The position numbers and the translations under genes are program-made. A stretch of DNA of 64,000 nt from Agarophyton chilense. Taxonomy: Eukaryota; Rhodophyta; Florideophyceae; Gracilariales; Gracilariaceae. The stretch lies in the NCBI GenBank assembly GCA_030374765.1, contig JARGXX010000103.1, positions 186,001 to 250,000 of the forward strand, in the 5' to 3' direction. The notes under the pieces are model-generated. The model ran no database searches and had not been told where the DNA came from. It saw nothing but the letters and a program-made list of their open reading frames with translations. Shown here one piece after another: positions 9,728-20,150 of the stretch (within the stretch, counting starts at the first letter, position 1; every line of letters begins with the position of its first letter).

Positions 9728-11758
9728 TTAGTTTTTCGAAGCGGACCCCACCGAATTCGGTGCAGCTGCCTCGAAGGGGACCGGTTGTTCCCCGTTCGCG
9801 GGTACAAGTTCTGTATCCCTGTCAGCAAGGTGAGCTCGGAGTATCCTTTGTTCCTCATAGGACCTACTCGGGACTCGAGCTTTCTCCTCAGGGGTCAGAG
9901 CCTCGTACTGAGTGATAATTCGTGAACACTCCCGCAGGGGAAATGTGCAGTCTGGTGCTTTGTGACCACGGAGGTAACACAAATAGCAAATCAGCTCTGC
10001 CGGGTTCGGTTGTGGACGTGAATCCACGCGACGTGGTGCTGTATCCCTCCATCCGGGGCGAGAGAACTGAGCAGCGGTATTCGCAAAAGGTAGCGATGCG
10101 GCTGGCACCCTCCGTCCGTGGGTATAGAGCGCAGGGTCTTCATCCGTAGTCGGAGCGGATGTCGACGGCAACTCAGACGTACCCATAGATTCGGGGTTAC
10201 TTCCCATGAAGTGAATGTTATCATTGACCCCCACAGGGGCAGGGCCTCCTGCGAGTGACAAAGACGAGTTACCTCCATCGGCGAGGAGTGCACGTGTCGG
10301 CCGACTCTTTCGGTTCTGCCGGGCACGGAGAGTATCCCCCTCAGCCTGGGCGTACTGAACCAGTTCCAAGTAGGTCAGCTTGCGCTTCTCTTCCCGATGT
10401 CGGGCAACCAATGCCCTTATCAAGGGGTCTAAACCATCCACAAACATGGAGCATCTCTCGTAGGCGGGGAATACATTCCCGCATCGGTGAAACGCTTTAT
10501 TCAAGCGAGTTGAATACACCGTTTCGGTTTCCATCGGCTTCTGCCGCGTATCCCTTAATGCAAGGATTGCTTCCTGAATCGGATTTCCAGTAGCGTATGA
10601 CCTCAAGAGGTACTGCACCGCTTCGGGCCAGCACGTGACTCCCCCTTCCGAGGCTCGGGATGATCCACGGATGGAGTTGAACTGGTCTTCAGCCATCCCC
10701 TTTAAGAAATAGGGTAATGCCAGATACGCTTGCGCTTCACTCATACCGAGGATGTCAGCCTCCTGGACGAACCTCGCAAGGAAATCGAGCACCAGAATTG
10801 GGTCTGTTCCTGTGAACTCCCTCTTCTGTAGAGTGATGATCAGCCTTTTGATGTAGTCCTTGACCTTACCCGTTCCGCGGGATGTCCGATCTCCCGAAGG
10901 GTTATCCAACCGGTAATAGCGGTACGATAGCAGCTTCCGATAGAGAGGATTCGTCGGCTTCAGCTCCCTTAATCCAAGGTGTTTCCTACCCTTCTTCCGG
11001 GTACGGATTGCCCCTTGAGAGGTGTAAGTAGCCTTCGACCGAGTTGCCCGGGATGACCGGCGTTCATCTTCACTATCCGAAGATTCGGAGGACGAACTCG
11101 ATGGCGAGCGATTGGGATCGGAATCCGATAAATCCTCTTGGAGGTGAACCCTCTTCTTGGACTTGCGGCGGTCCCGTTTAGCGGAGCGGTGTTCTTCGTC
11201 TTCCGAAACGTCGGGTTTATCCTTCGAGGCTTCTGCGTCTCCGTCCATACGGATAATGGCCTCGAGGGTGTCCAGCCGAGCTCGAAAGCGTTCCGCTTGC
11301 ACGCGGTGTTCCTCCACGAGGCTCCGGTACTCCTGGATAAAGACCCCAGGGGTACCAAAGCTTTCCAAAAGGCAGTTCACATCCCTCCTCAGGGTACGAA
11401 GGTCATCGGCGACTCCCCGCACCGGGGCGTTCTCCACCTTCAGGCGGAGGGTAGTAACCTCCTGAAGGAGCTCGACGTGAGCCGCGTTGGCTATATCGAT
11501 TCGAGTCTCCAGGCGCTGTTATTCAGGGTCGGCCCGACTTCGGGGTGCTGCTGAGGGGGTCTCCACCACTGGAGCTGGGCCCACAGCCACGACCTCTCCA
11601 GGACCTGAAACCACTGAGAGTGCTCTCCGAGTGTCCGGATCGATACCGGAATCGTTCCGACCTTCGGGAATTGAGCTCCTCGACCTAGGCGGGGCCGGGG
11701 GCACTGAATCCGCTTGACGGTTCGATCCAGTCCTGGAACCACGGGTAGGCGGCGACAT
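9728..11758 (-). pseudogene. gag of element B with one premature stop
   Basis: The frame spans 677 codons from 11758 to the TAA at 9728 and has one in-frame TAA at 11519-11521. The start at 11758 (MSPPTRGSR) is chosen because the text after the TAA stays in phase. An N-terminal coiled-coil-like part (LRRDVNCLLESF) is followed by an acidic/serine tract (SDSDPNRSPSSSSSESSDSE) and a capsid-like region with NPLYRKLLSYRYYRL and ALPYFLKGMAEDQF. A CCHC zinc knuckle, CYLCYLRGHKAPDC, lies near the end. The capsid core aligns with E gag and more distantly with F gag. Confidence 0.9.
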
Positions 11759-11965
11759 GCTGCAGACACGACACCGACGATTCGGGGTAACGATGAAATT
11801 CGATCACGAGATTCCCGGAGAACGGATGACGTAACACAAAACAAAAATAAAAACCAATTTCACCCTTTCCAAAGGGGACCACTACAACAAATCTTCACGA
11901 CGGTGCTTCCTCTTCCAAGAGATATTCCAACACGTGGATGACCAACCCAAAAGTCCGAGAACGGA

Positions 11966-11983
11966 TTCTAAGTCGGGAGACCA
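11966..11983 (-). promoter_or_regulatory. Primer-binding site of element B
   Basis: On the element strand TGGTCTCCCGACTTAGAA begins two bases after the 5' LTR. The identical site is present in E (54250-54267) and a mutated one in G (about 42998-43015), which ties the three elements into one lineage. I cannot identify the primer tRNA. Confidence 0.75.
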
Positions 11984-11985
11984 CT

Positions 11986-12898
11986 TGTGGAGCAAAACCC
12001 GGCGACGGGAAGTGCTCTCAAGGTGTTCGAAGCCTTGCTCCCTGGGGGAGGCAGACTCAGAGACAGAGCCCTCCGTTCCACCCGTAGTGTGGGGTGTAAC
12101 TCCCACGGGGGATTCCGGCAGTACCGACGGAGGTGAGGGGTAGAAACCGTTGGATCGGGAATGGGTATGGGTATCCCAAAGAATGGGGGAAAATCCGGCG
12201 AAGAGGAAAAACGGGGCGAGGGTCGGGCACTAACAGGCACCAGACCCGAGAACCAGAAAAGGGGCGAAACAACAAAAGAAACCCAATACAGGGGGAAAAT
12301 TTGTCCTCGAAAGGAAACACAAAAAGCACCCAACAAGTAAGCAGAACCCCCACGGGGTATCGTGCACGCAGGTCGTCTGAGCGGTCCCAAGGGGGTGGTT
12401 GCACGGAACCCAAACGTGGGCACTCTCCAAATGGAGTCATGTCCCTACGCAGGCGTTGCTAACCAGAGCCCGTTCCGGGTTGTAAGGCCGAAACGATGGC
12501 GACGAAGAACCTCTAAAGGTATCGAAGACCAACCTTGGTTCCCATTTACTTTGAGCTTCGGACTGTCAGATCTCATCTCCCTATGTAGGGCCCACTAACT
12601 AAACTCTACAGTAGTGCACACCTGCTCAGGGCCATACACGGGGAGATCCAACTGTCAGGGCCCAAAAGTCCAACGTTCTAAAAATATCCGATATTCGGTG
12701 CCAAAATTAAGCCACGTGTATCACGGGGCCAATCCAACCATGGGCCATCCGAATTTTCCCTTATAGGCGAATTCTAACCAGAAAACAGTGCCACCTCAGC
12801 ACACCTTAGAGGGGATCATAATCATAACCCTCAGAGGGCTCAATCCTCATTCTATGAGTTGCATCCTCAAGTATCCCCTAACTGGGCGTTGCTCTACA
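11986..12898 (-). repeat. 5' LTR of element B
   Basis: This 913-bp copy matches 1873-2786. The differences are about 13 substitutions and one 1-bp gap by eye, several of them C-to-T or G-to-A changes. It ends TCTACA next to the CTCAG duplication. Confidence 0.92.
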
Positions 12899-12903
12899 CT
12901 CAG
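12899..12903. repeat. Target-site duplication of element B (right copy)
   Basis: CTCAG, identical to 1868-1872. The gag frame of element A continues immediately to the right. Confidence 0.92.
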
Positions 12904-13140
12904 AAGGAACAAGGTGTAAAAAGGTACAAAAGCAAGTTCGACAAGAGCTCGTAGAGCAACGGAAAGTCCAAAGAGAGCAGAAGCGTTACCAAGGATGACA
13001 AAGCTGTCAGCTGGGGACCAATGAAGCAAGGGGAGGTTGTTTTATACAGGAAGAATGATAGGTGCTTTATGTGAGAAATGAAAGGATGGAGTGATCCAGA
13101 CCACTCTTGCAGAAAAGAAAGGGCTGTGGACAAGAGCTAC
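12904..13140 (+). pseudogene. gag carboxy terminus of element A
   Basis: The frame broken at 1872 resumes here with a basic stretch (KRYKSKFDKSS). It leads to a decayed zinc-knuckle-like segment (RCFM, then a TGA where a Cys codon is likely, then EMKGWSDPDHSC). Two stops are visible. The position just before the protease supports a nucleocapsid origin. Confidence 0.55.
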
Positions 13141-13149
13141 GATCACTCA

Positions 13150-13680
13150 AAGAACTAGTGATGCCGCACTCAGGTGGGGCTTCCGAAGGCAATTTGTTGG
13201 ATGAGTTGCCTTACCTTTTTGCATTAAGGTATGCAGAACAAGACAACTGGATGTACCATGGAATTATAGCAGGGCATCCAGTGAAGACAATGGGTAATTC
13301 CTACGCATCGCACAACTTTATGTTAGTACAGCACGCGAGAAGATTGAATTTGTTGCTGAATGACATCACAGGTGTGGAAGTCGAACTTGGAGACTCATCG
13401 AAGACGAGAGTACTTGGTGAAGCCCAGGCTATGTTGAACATAAAGGGGTTTTTGAGCAAGGAACAAATTTTGGTCATCAACATAAAGGAAAACAGTGGGG
13501 TTCCGATTCTCATATTAGGAAGACCATGGCTACGAGAGCACAACCCTCACATTGATTGGCAGACCAATGTACTCAAAGTCAAACGCAGTAATGGTACTGT
13601 GGTAACGATATCTCCAAGAAGAAAGAAGGATGCGGTATCAAAGGAAATCTGTTTCAAACAGATATCGCTAAGAAAATGTG
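13150..13680 (+). pseudogene. Aspartic protease of element A, active site lost
   Basis: An open stretch encodes the gypsy protease order IIAGHPVKTM, GNSYASHNF, then ILILGRPWLREHNPHIDWQ. The active-site triad, normally D-S/T-G, reads N-S-Y here, so the catalytic Asp and Gly are gone although the frame is otherwise open. The ILGRPWL and HIDW flap/C-terminal motifs are intact. RT follows about 110 codons downstream. Confidence 0.8.
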
Positions 13681-15130
13681 TAAAGAAGTCAAGAAGGGAG
13701 AATGCGAACTGTTCGCAGTCCGAGTATCTAGGAATAAAGAGTCCGCAGTATCTGAAGCAAAGTGCTCGCCTGAATTTGGAGAGGTGTTATCAGAGTTTGA
13801 AGATTTTTTAAAGGAAGAGTTACCCGATGAGTTACCCCCGCCACGCCGGATGAAATTCGAAATCAAAATCATACCAGGCACCCAACCTCCTGTTCGGTCT
13901 GTAATCAGACTTTCACCTCGTGAGTTGCAGGAACTCAAGCGCCAAATGTAGAATTACTTGAAAAAGGGCTTCTCAGACTTTCGTCTTCACCGTATGGAGC
14001 TCCAGTCTTCTTCATTAAGAAGAAAAATGGAGATCTTCGAATGGTTTGTGACTACAGAGCATTGAATAAGATTACGATTCCAGATGCAAGTCCTATTCCG
14101 TTGATCAATGAGAGTATTGATCAAGTAGCAGGAGCCCAACTCTTCTCACAGATTGACCTAATTTGAGGTTACCACCAAATGAGGCTCAAAGAAGAAGACT
14201 GTCACAAAACTGCAATACGCACTTGATATGGATCTTTCGAGTGGAGAGTCTTGTGTTTTGTATTGACTAACGCACCGGCAGCGTTTTCGCCTCTCTTAGC
14301 ACATTTGCTTCGTGAGCTTCATGGAGAATGCATGGTTCTTTACTTAGATGATATCCTCATCTACAGTAGCAACGAAGAAGAACACAGACGGGAATTACGA
14401 AAGCTCTTCGAGATCTTAAGAGAACATAAGCTGTACATCAGACCTAGGAAGAGCAGCTTTGGGGTTACAGAGGTGGACTACCTTGGCTTTAAGATAAATG
14501 CAGAAGGCGTTCCTACGCAGCAAAGGTTGGTAGAATGTGTAGAGAAGTGGCCATCGCCAACATCACTGAAGGAGGTGCAAAGGTTTTCAGGACTGGCAAA
14601 CTTCTATCAAAGGTTCATAAGAGGTCTTGCACAAGTAGCACGTCCAGTAACTGATCTTCTTCGTTCCAAGAACTTTCAATGGGAAGAAGAACAGAAGATC
14701 GCATTTGAAGAGTTGAAACGCCGGCTGACAACTGCACCAGTTCTACGGCATCCATCATCGGATGTATTGTTTGTATTGACCACTGACGCTTCCAAGTACA
14801 CGATTGGCGCAAGCTTGAAACAATAGGGTCACCCTGTTTCGTTTCTGTCTCATCCGCTTTCGGAGACAGAGACTAAATGGGACACTGGGGACCAAGAACT
14901 GTTGGCAGTCATGATTTCGTTGTGCGAATGGGCAGTTTACTTGAAAGATCGACCATTTATAATTCGAACGGATCATGAGCCAATCAAGTATTTAGAAACA
15001 AAATCAAAATTGCCAGGGAGGCCGATGAGGTGGCTCAATGAGTTGCAGTGTTATATGTTCCAAATAGAACATATCAAGGGCTCAAAGAATGGAGCTGCTG
15101 ATGCCTTAAGCAGATTATATGACTGCCACC
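13680..15130 (+). pseudogene. RT and RNase H of element A
   Basis: After an RT lead-in (KIIPGTQPPVRS) the plus strand encodes SSPYGAPVFFIKKKNGDLRM, CDYRALNKITIPDASPIPL, FSQIDL, LTNAPAAFSPLLA and YLDDILIYSS with an intact YxDD. RFSGLANFYQRFI and FVLTTDASKYTIGASL lead into RNase H, with FIIRTDHEPIKYL and GAADALSRL at its end. Stops occur at 13950, 14164, 14227 and 14824, each replacing a codon inside a conserved motif, so they look like point mutations. Domain order and spacing are normal for Ty3/gypsy. Confidence 0.9.
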
Positions 15131-15279
15131 CAAAGTTGAAAGCACTTCGCCTCAACGACCAGGACTTGCATACTGCAATTAGGAAGGCATACGACGGTGA
15201 TGGCTGGACAAAGGACATTCTGTCAGTTTTACGTGATGGAAAGGATCTTTCGAACAAGAAGACGGCAATATATATCTTT

Positions 15280-16132
15280 AACTATACCTATCAGGACGGA
15301 TTGATCTACTGGAATGCCAGGGGCAGGTCAGGACGTGTGCTAGTTCCACAAGGCAGAAACCTTCGGGAGGCACTTAGAAAGAAGTTCCATCTACCTGGAC
15401 ATTTCGGGTGGGAAAAGACATGTTTGCATTTGCTCAAAACATTTTTACTGGAAGCGCATGTTCGGAGACATTCAGGAGTTTGTCTGACTTTGTGAAGAGT
15501 GCCAGTTCAGCAAAGAGTCAATGACACTACAGAATGGAAAACTCCAGCCACATCATGTTCCAGAAGCATGTTGGGATATCATCTCAATGGATTTTCTTTC
15601 AGAATTTTTGATGTCTGGCACAGGGAAAGACTCAGTGCTGGTTGTAGTCGAGAAACTTTCAAAGAGGGCAATATTTATACCTACGAAGAAGACTTTAAAT
15701 TCAATGGAGGTTGTACATTTTTTGTTTGATCACCTTTTTTCTAAACATTGAGTTCCAAAGACCATCATCTTGGATAGGGACAAACTCTTTAAGTCACACT
15801 ACTTCAAAGACATCACGAAGATGTTGAGAGTTGATCTCAATATGGCTACAAAGAGGCATCCCTAAACAGATGGTCAGTCCGAAAACATGATCAGGACTCT
15901 CTCGGAAATGACTCGAGGTACTGTACAGAAGAATCCCGAACAGTGGGACTCTATGTGGACTGAACTGGAATTGTTTTACAACTCAGCACCAAACAAGAGT
16001 ACAGGTGTAACGCCGTTCGAAGTAGACATAGGACGGGTACCAGAGTCAGAGCTCTCAAGAAAGTTTTCGAGAACAGATACTATCTGTCCAGCGGCCGTTA
16101 AATATTTGGAAAGAAGACAAGCGTTTTGTACG
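15280..16132 (+). pseudogene. Integrase of element A, first part
   Basis: A zinc-binding region (LREALRKKFHLPGHFGWEKT) is followed, after a frame change near 15500, by the catalytic core. The DDE residues lie in DIISMDFLSEF, TIILDRDKLF and TDGQSENMIRTLSEM. The core continues through MWTELELFYNSAPNKSTGVT to RRQAFCT. The 634-bp solo LTR starts there at 16133, and the same frame resumes at 16772. Confidence 0.85.
16128..16132. repeat. Target-site duplication of the 634-bp solo LTR (left)
   Basis: GTACG precedes the TGTCGTA start. The same GTACG at 16767-16771 follows the TACGACA end. Confidence 0.88.
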
Positions 16133-16766
16133 TGTCGTATAGTGGCAGAAGGTTTGACCTTTGACGTTGTCGATATACTACACTGACCTTGTAGGTGATG
16201 GATGGGAGGGATCATCGGCCATGCAGCTCCGGGCGAGCTACCATCTAGGTGTTGTCAGCGACGTGTATTGTTGACATGTACCTTCTGGTTAAGTAACTGT
16301 TAGTAATTGTAATTGTAATTATATTTATTCTAGTACAGTAGCGGAGTGGCCACCTAGCACTGTAGCCAGTGCTGGCCAGGTCTCTGACACTAGGTCAGAG
16401 ACCGTGCCTTGCTGGCACCTCCCTGGTGATCTGGAGAGTGCAGTCCACTGCAAATAGGGAACTGCACCTCCTCCACCCTGGTCTGATAAAGACAGACACC
16501 ACTTGAGTCACAATTATACCTTTTGGTTCAATGTTTCTCAACTACCACGTAGGCTTTCCCGCGCGTCGACGCCTACCATCGTTCACCTACACGGTATAGG
16601 CTAGTTGCCCCGCCCTTTGCTTCTGCGGTTTTTCACGGTGCTCTGTTACCATCGAGGTTTATCACGTCTACCTTCTAAGGTTGAGCGTCATTACGCTCGT
16701 TACGGTTGAGCGTCACTACACTCCCGAGACAAGACAGTAACATACCCCAGAGGTGATTGTACGACA
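16133..16766. mobile_element. Solo LTR of 634 bp inside the integrase of A
   Basis: The insert begins TGTCGTATAG and ends TTGTACGACA, so its ends are a 7-bp inverted repeat with TG...CA termini, and it is flanked by perfect GTACG duplications. Removing it joins the integrase of A in frame. It contains no coding domain. The likely origin is recombination between the LTRs of an inserted element. It has no sequence match with the LTRs of A, B or E, so it represents another family; its orientation is unknown. Confidence 0.85.
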
Positions 16767-16771
16767 GTACG

Positions 16772-17282
16772 TCGGCCAAGAACAATTTGACCGCCGCTAT
16801 TGCACGTCAAACTTTTTATGCAAATCAGAAACGAAACCATGTGAAGTTTAAGGTAGGAGATTTGGTGTTGCTCAAGACCGACAGCACAAGTGCGTCCACG
16901 CAAGTTGGACTTGCGAGGAAATGGCAACCAAAGTTAATGGGACCGTTTTTGGTAAAGCAAGTCATGGAACCGGTCCCCTGCAAGATTGAACTACCACCCG
17001 CAATGAAGAAAGCACATAATGTTTTTCATGTAACTCGATTACGGAAGTCTAGTCGACGATAGGCTAAACCGAGTCACTATCTATAGTTATTGATGCGAAA
17101 CGTACAGTGGAACAAGAATTGATTGCCATCTTAGACACTAGAAAATCCAATCGCAGAAGAAAGTATTTGGAACAGTTCGAAGGTAATGCATAAGAGGAGT
17201 CAATCTGGATGAAAAAGAACGACTTGGCAAATTGTGCTGAACCCATCAAAGACTTTGAATTTTTGCCGCGGTCGTCAAGTTC
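16772..17282 (+). pseudogene. Integrase carboxy terminus and chromodomain of element A
   Basis: The frame continues with ANQKRNHVKFKVGDLVLLKT and KAHNVFHVTRLRKS, the usual gypsy integrase C-terminal (GPY/F-type) module. After a frame change near 17060 there is a chromodomain: ELIAILDTRKSNRRRKYLEQ, FEGNA, a stop, then EESIW and NDLANCAEPIKDFEF. This classes A as a chromovirus. The chromodomain would target integration to chromatin; this copy has a stop within it. Confidence 0.8.
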
Positions 17283-17296
17283 TAAGAGAGGATGAA
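17283..17296 (+). promoter_or_regulatory. Polypurine tract of element A
   Basis: TAAGAGAGGATGAA lies directly before the TG of the 3' LTR, as expected for plus-strand priming. Confidence 0.7.
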
Positions 17297-17498
17297 TGTA
17301 ATAGAACTATTTCATGGCAACCTTTCGTATTTGTATTGAACAAATACTCACAAGAGAATGTCCGAACCAGGTTCGAACATTCAAATACTAGCTCTACGAG
17401 TATATAAGAGTAGAACCGGTAGAAGGTTCCACCAAAGAAGAGAGCTAGCCTCGAAGTATTAATAGTGAATTAACGATTAGTAAGAGCCTACTCTTACA
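17297..17498 (+). repeat. 3' LTR of element A
   Basis: This is the 202-bp copy of 980-1181. It begins TGTAATAGAAC and ends CTCTTACA, followed by the CTTAC duplication. The roughly 6% divergence from its partner is about four times that of the B pair, as nesting order requires. Confidence 0.9.
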
Positions 17499-17503
17499 CT
17501 TAC

Positions 17504-18080
17504 ATTCACAACAGAACCGAAATTGGCATTTGAAGAATTGAAAATGAAGATGACCTCTCCCGCCAGTTCTTGCTTTCCCCTATTTCGAAAAGTCCTTTCG
17601 TGTTGAAGCAGACGCTTTTTCTTTCGCCGTTGGAGCTATATCCTTGCAGAATAAAGAAGATGGAATGTGCCATCCAATTCAGTACGCCAGCCAAACATTG
17701 AATGCCGCCGAACAGAATTATTTCACTTGTGGGAAAGAAGCTCTGGCTGCAATATTCGCGTTGAAGAAATTCCGAAATTACCTTTTGTCATCCATTCCGT
17801 TTCAGTAAATGACCGATCATCAGGCTTTGAGATACACCTTCTCCAAGAAAGAAGTTCACGGAAGGCCTTCTAAATGGCTGGAATTCCTTACAAAATACGA
17901 ATTTGAATTCATCTACCGTCCGGGAGCAACTAATCAGGCCGCCGACTACCCTTCTCGTTGTCAAACGTCCGAAGAAGACAATTATGAAGTGGGAAGGGCA
18001 GAGGAGAACGATATAGTCGAACTTGCAACAGTTCCCACCTTCGAAGGATTGGAGACTTTCTTTGAGAACTTATACAGGTA
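17504..18080 (+). pseudogene. RNase H of element C
   Basis: The frame left at 979 resumes with KLAFEELKMKMT. It passes through FRVEADAFSFAVGAISLQ, a YASQTLNAAEQNYFTCGKEA motif, ALAAIFALKKFRNYLL and TDHQALRYTF, and ends with EFIYRPGATNQAADYPSR. A frame change near 17580 and a TAA just before the TDHQ motif (about 17808) show decay. The order is normal for gypsy RNase H, with EA in place of the usual TDAS and the E and D partners visible. Confidence 0.85.
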
Positions 18081-18099
18081 CCTTTTTTGACATGAATGT

Positions 18100-18420
18100 T
18101 GAAGAACCGAATTCTAACACTCGTGCCGCAATCAAGCGAGAAGCCAAGAGGTTTTTTTCGGTTGGAATGATAGTTTATTTTATAGGGCTAAGAACGGTAT
18201 TCGAGCCATTCCTTGTATCTCGGACTGCAAACGGACCACTCGCATGTTTCACGACTATATTGGTCCTTTGGATGTGTAATCAACTTAGAAGATTATCTTT
18301 GACCGTTTCTGGTGGCCAACCATTTATCTTGATGTAATAGACTACGTGAAAAGCTGTGAGGGTTGTCCGATTATGACACCAGTTATGATTTACCGTGCAA
18401 ATCAGCTTGCTCCAATTACG
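18100..18420 (+). pseudogene. Integrase zinc-binding region of element C
   Basis: The plus strand encodes AIKREAKRFF. In a shifted frame it then gives MFHDYIGPLDV, RFWWPTIYLDVIDYVKSCEG and C, the HHCC module that precedes the gypsy integrase core. The frame reaches APITN, where the 886-bp solo LTR interrupts it. Confidence 0.75.
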
Positions 18421-18425
18421 AACAT
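18421..18425. repeat. Target-site duplication of the 886-bp solo LTR (left)
   Basis: AACAT precedes the TG end, and AACAT at 19312-19316 follows the CA end. Confidence 0.85.
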
Positions 18426-19311
18426 TGTAGGACAACACTTGGAGCGGAGACACCACGAAGATGTTCGCGATCTTCCTCTCTTGAGACACACGCCTCAGGC
18501 GGAGGAGACGCGTCCCAGCGAAGCATAGGAACAGAGCCACTCTGGAAAGGCACGACGGAGTCGGGTGTAAGACCGAGGCCAATCCGGCGGGATATACCTA
18601 GAGTGTTTAGGTGAGCACGGCACAGTCCGGGGTGTGACCAATCCTAGGCGGAGCGATACCACGGCATTTGTCGGAAAAGGAGCATGGAAACACTCGTATG
18701 AGGTAGAAGAGCGAGGTGAGTGAGGCGGCCACTCACGAGAGCCAAAAAGGAGAACAAGAGGAAAACGGGGGCGAAACCCTATACAAAGGCGAGACTACGA
18801 CAAGTGTCGGCGATTAAATATGAACCCACGGTGGTGGTAGCACTCTAGTCGACAGAGGGGTGAATGAACTAACGTGCAACGGGCGCTCACGCAGTATGCG
18901 GTGAAGACGCGCCGAAGGCGAAAAGTTCAGAGCCAAGACTCCCTCCTTGGGATCTCCCAAGAGGGTGTTTACTGGGGAGCAGTGCTGAACCTCCAAAGTA
19001 GTGTGGCGCGCGGCCCCTGACAGTGGGCGCGCGCCCGAAAAATAGACACTAAATAGCGATAGCGTAGCTAAGTAAATACTAAAAATTACTAAATAATACT
19101 AACCATTAGGTTTAATCCGGGCCACGTGTGGCACGCCTCGCACTCGAGCGTCGGCATCCGTGCAGTCCACTTGTTCTACCAGTGTGCAATTCTGGTCTTA
19201 ACCGGCCGTCGGCACGCAATAGCAGTATAGCTTGTCATAGACCAAGCTAGTCCTCAAGCGAGCGAAATCTACAAGTCCTGGGAAGAAACCTTGTTGAGGC
19301 ATTGTCCTTCA
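18426..19311. mobile_element. Solo LTR of 886 bp inside the integrase of C
   Basis: The GC-rich insert starts TGTAGGACAAC and ends GTCCTTCA with perfect AACAT duplications. Deleting it restores the integrase frame of C exactly. It carries ACGGGGGCGAAACCCTATACA near 18765, close to the AATACAGGGGCGAAA motif of the B LTR, so it may come from a relative of B in the same orientation. No coding content is recognised. Confidence 0.82.
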
Positions 19312-19316
19312 AACAT

Positions 19317-20150
19317 ATTTGATGTATTCTCCGTGCATTTGGCTGGAGTTTTTCCGCCAACTAGGTTTGATAACGGTTTCATGCTCGTTGGAGTTGAACC
19401 TTTGCTGTGTTGGCCTATTGCTCAAGCCACGAAAGAATCTACCTCCAATGATGTGACCAACTTCACGAAAGAAGAGATAATTGAACCATTTGGTCTTCCT
19501 CGAGGTACCGTTTGTGACAACGCGACCTCTTTTCTCGCCGTTTTCGTGTCTTAGTTGACGAAGAAGTATGAAATCCAACTCAAACCTGTTCTTATCTATG
19601 CACCGATGTCAAATAGAAGAGCAAAAAGAATTGTTGGTATAATCAAGCGCGCTATTTCGAAGACTATCGCAGATTTGAAAATGGTGTGGGATAAGGCAAT
19701 TTCTCGAATGCTATTTGGCTACCGCCGCCGTAGGCTATTCTCTCCTTTGAATTACTTTATGAAATTCCTTCTTTCATGCATTATATAGATCCGTTCCTTT
19801 CACTGAGAACGGTACTGTGGTCCATCGTCAATGTGAGCTAGTTGTGGGTTTTACTTGGCGTGCAGCCCGAGCAATTGATCAGCCAGACCGTCATGACGAT
19901 AAAAAGTATGCTTACCATTTCGAGGTTAGAAATGAAATTGTAGTAGCCGTTGGGAAGGCATTGAATCCCAATATCAAGTGACCAGTATTTACGAACAAAT
20001 ACGATGGAACCTGCCTTGTCGTGAGAGCTCATCATCCCCGCCACAGTTTCGTATTTCCCGTAAATCGTCATTCTAGGAAGGAAATTCATTCTCGCCGCCT
20101 TATCTTTTATCATCCTCGCCCACTGCATCTCAAGGTTTCTGCGTCAACTA
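19317..20150 (+). pseudogene. Integrase core and carboxy terminus of element C
   Basis: The frame gives FDVFSVHLAGVFPPTRFDNG, then EEIIEPFGLPRGTVCDNATS with the second catalytic Asp, and after a stop KRIVGIIKRAISKTI in the helix that normally carries the Glu. Later segments in a shifting frame are KPVFTNKYDG-like and SRKEIHSRRLIFYHPRP, the typical end of a gypsy integrase tail. The first catalytic Asp is replaced in SVHLAG. The element is old and dead. Confidence 0.75.

Larger units (their letters stand above)
1873..12898 (-). mobile_element. Ty3/gypsy chromodomain element B with antisense accessory ORF
   Basis: This is a full-length element of 11,026 bp. Its LTRs of 914 and 913 bp differ at about 14 positions by eye (about 1.5%). 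On the minus strand the order is 5' LTR (11986-12898), PBS, gag, protease, RT, RNase H, integrase, a long Pro/Ser-rich linker, chromodomain, purine tract and 3' LTR (1873-2786). Between the chromodomain and the 3' LTR a 544-codon ORF runs on the plus strand, opposite to gag-pol. gag has one stop. pol has a frameshift near 8840, a stop at 6245 and a frameshift near 5270. The copy is therefore young but no longer autonomous. It lies in the gag of element A. Confidence 0.93.
980..17498 (+). mobile_element. Ty3/gypsy chromovirus A (host of nested element B)
   Basis: The element is bounded by two 202-bp LTRs that differ at about 13 positions by eye (about 6%). It has a primer-binding site after the left LTR, then gag, protease, RT, RNase H, integrase and a chromodomain in order on the plus strand, and a purine tract before the right LTR. 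The gag frame is interrupted by element B (1873-12898) and the integrase frame by a 634-bp solo LTR (16133-16766). Both interruptions have perfect 5-bp duplications. Several stops and a changed protease active site show it is inactive. Without the inserts it would be about 4.9 kb, a normal size for a compact chromovirus. Confidence 0.88.

Noticed and set aside
11519..11521. Programmed stop readthrough in gag, since B and E each have one early in-frame stop
   Set aside because: The stops are at different places (TAA after about 80 codons in B, TGA after about 127 in E) and in different contexts, so independent mutations are simpler.
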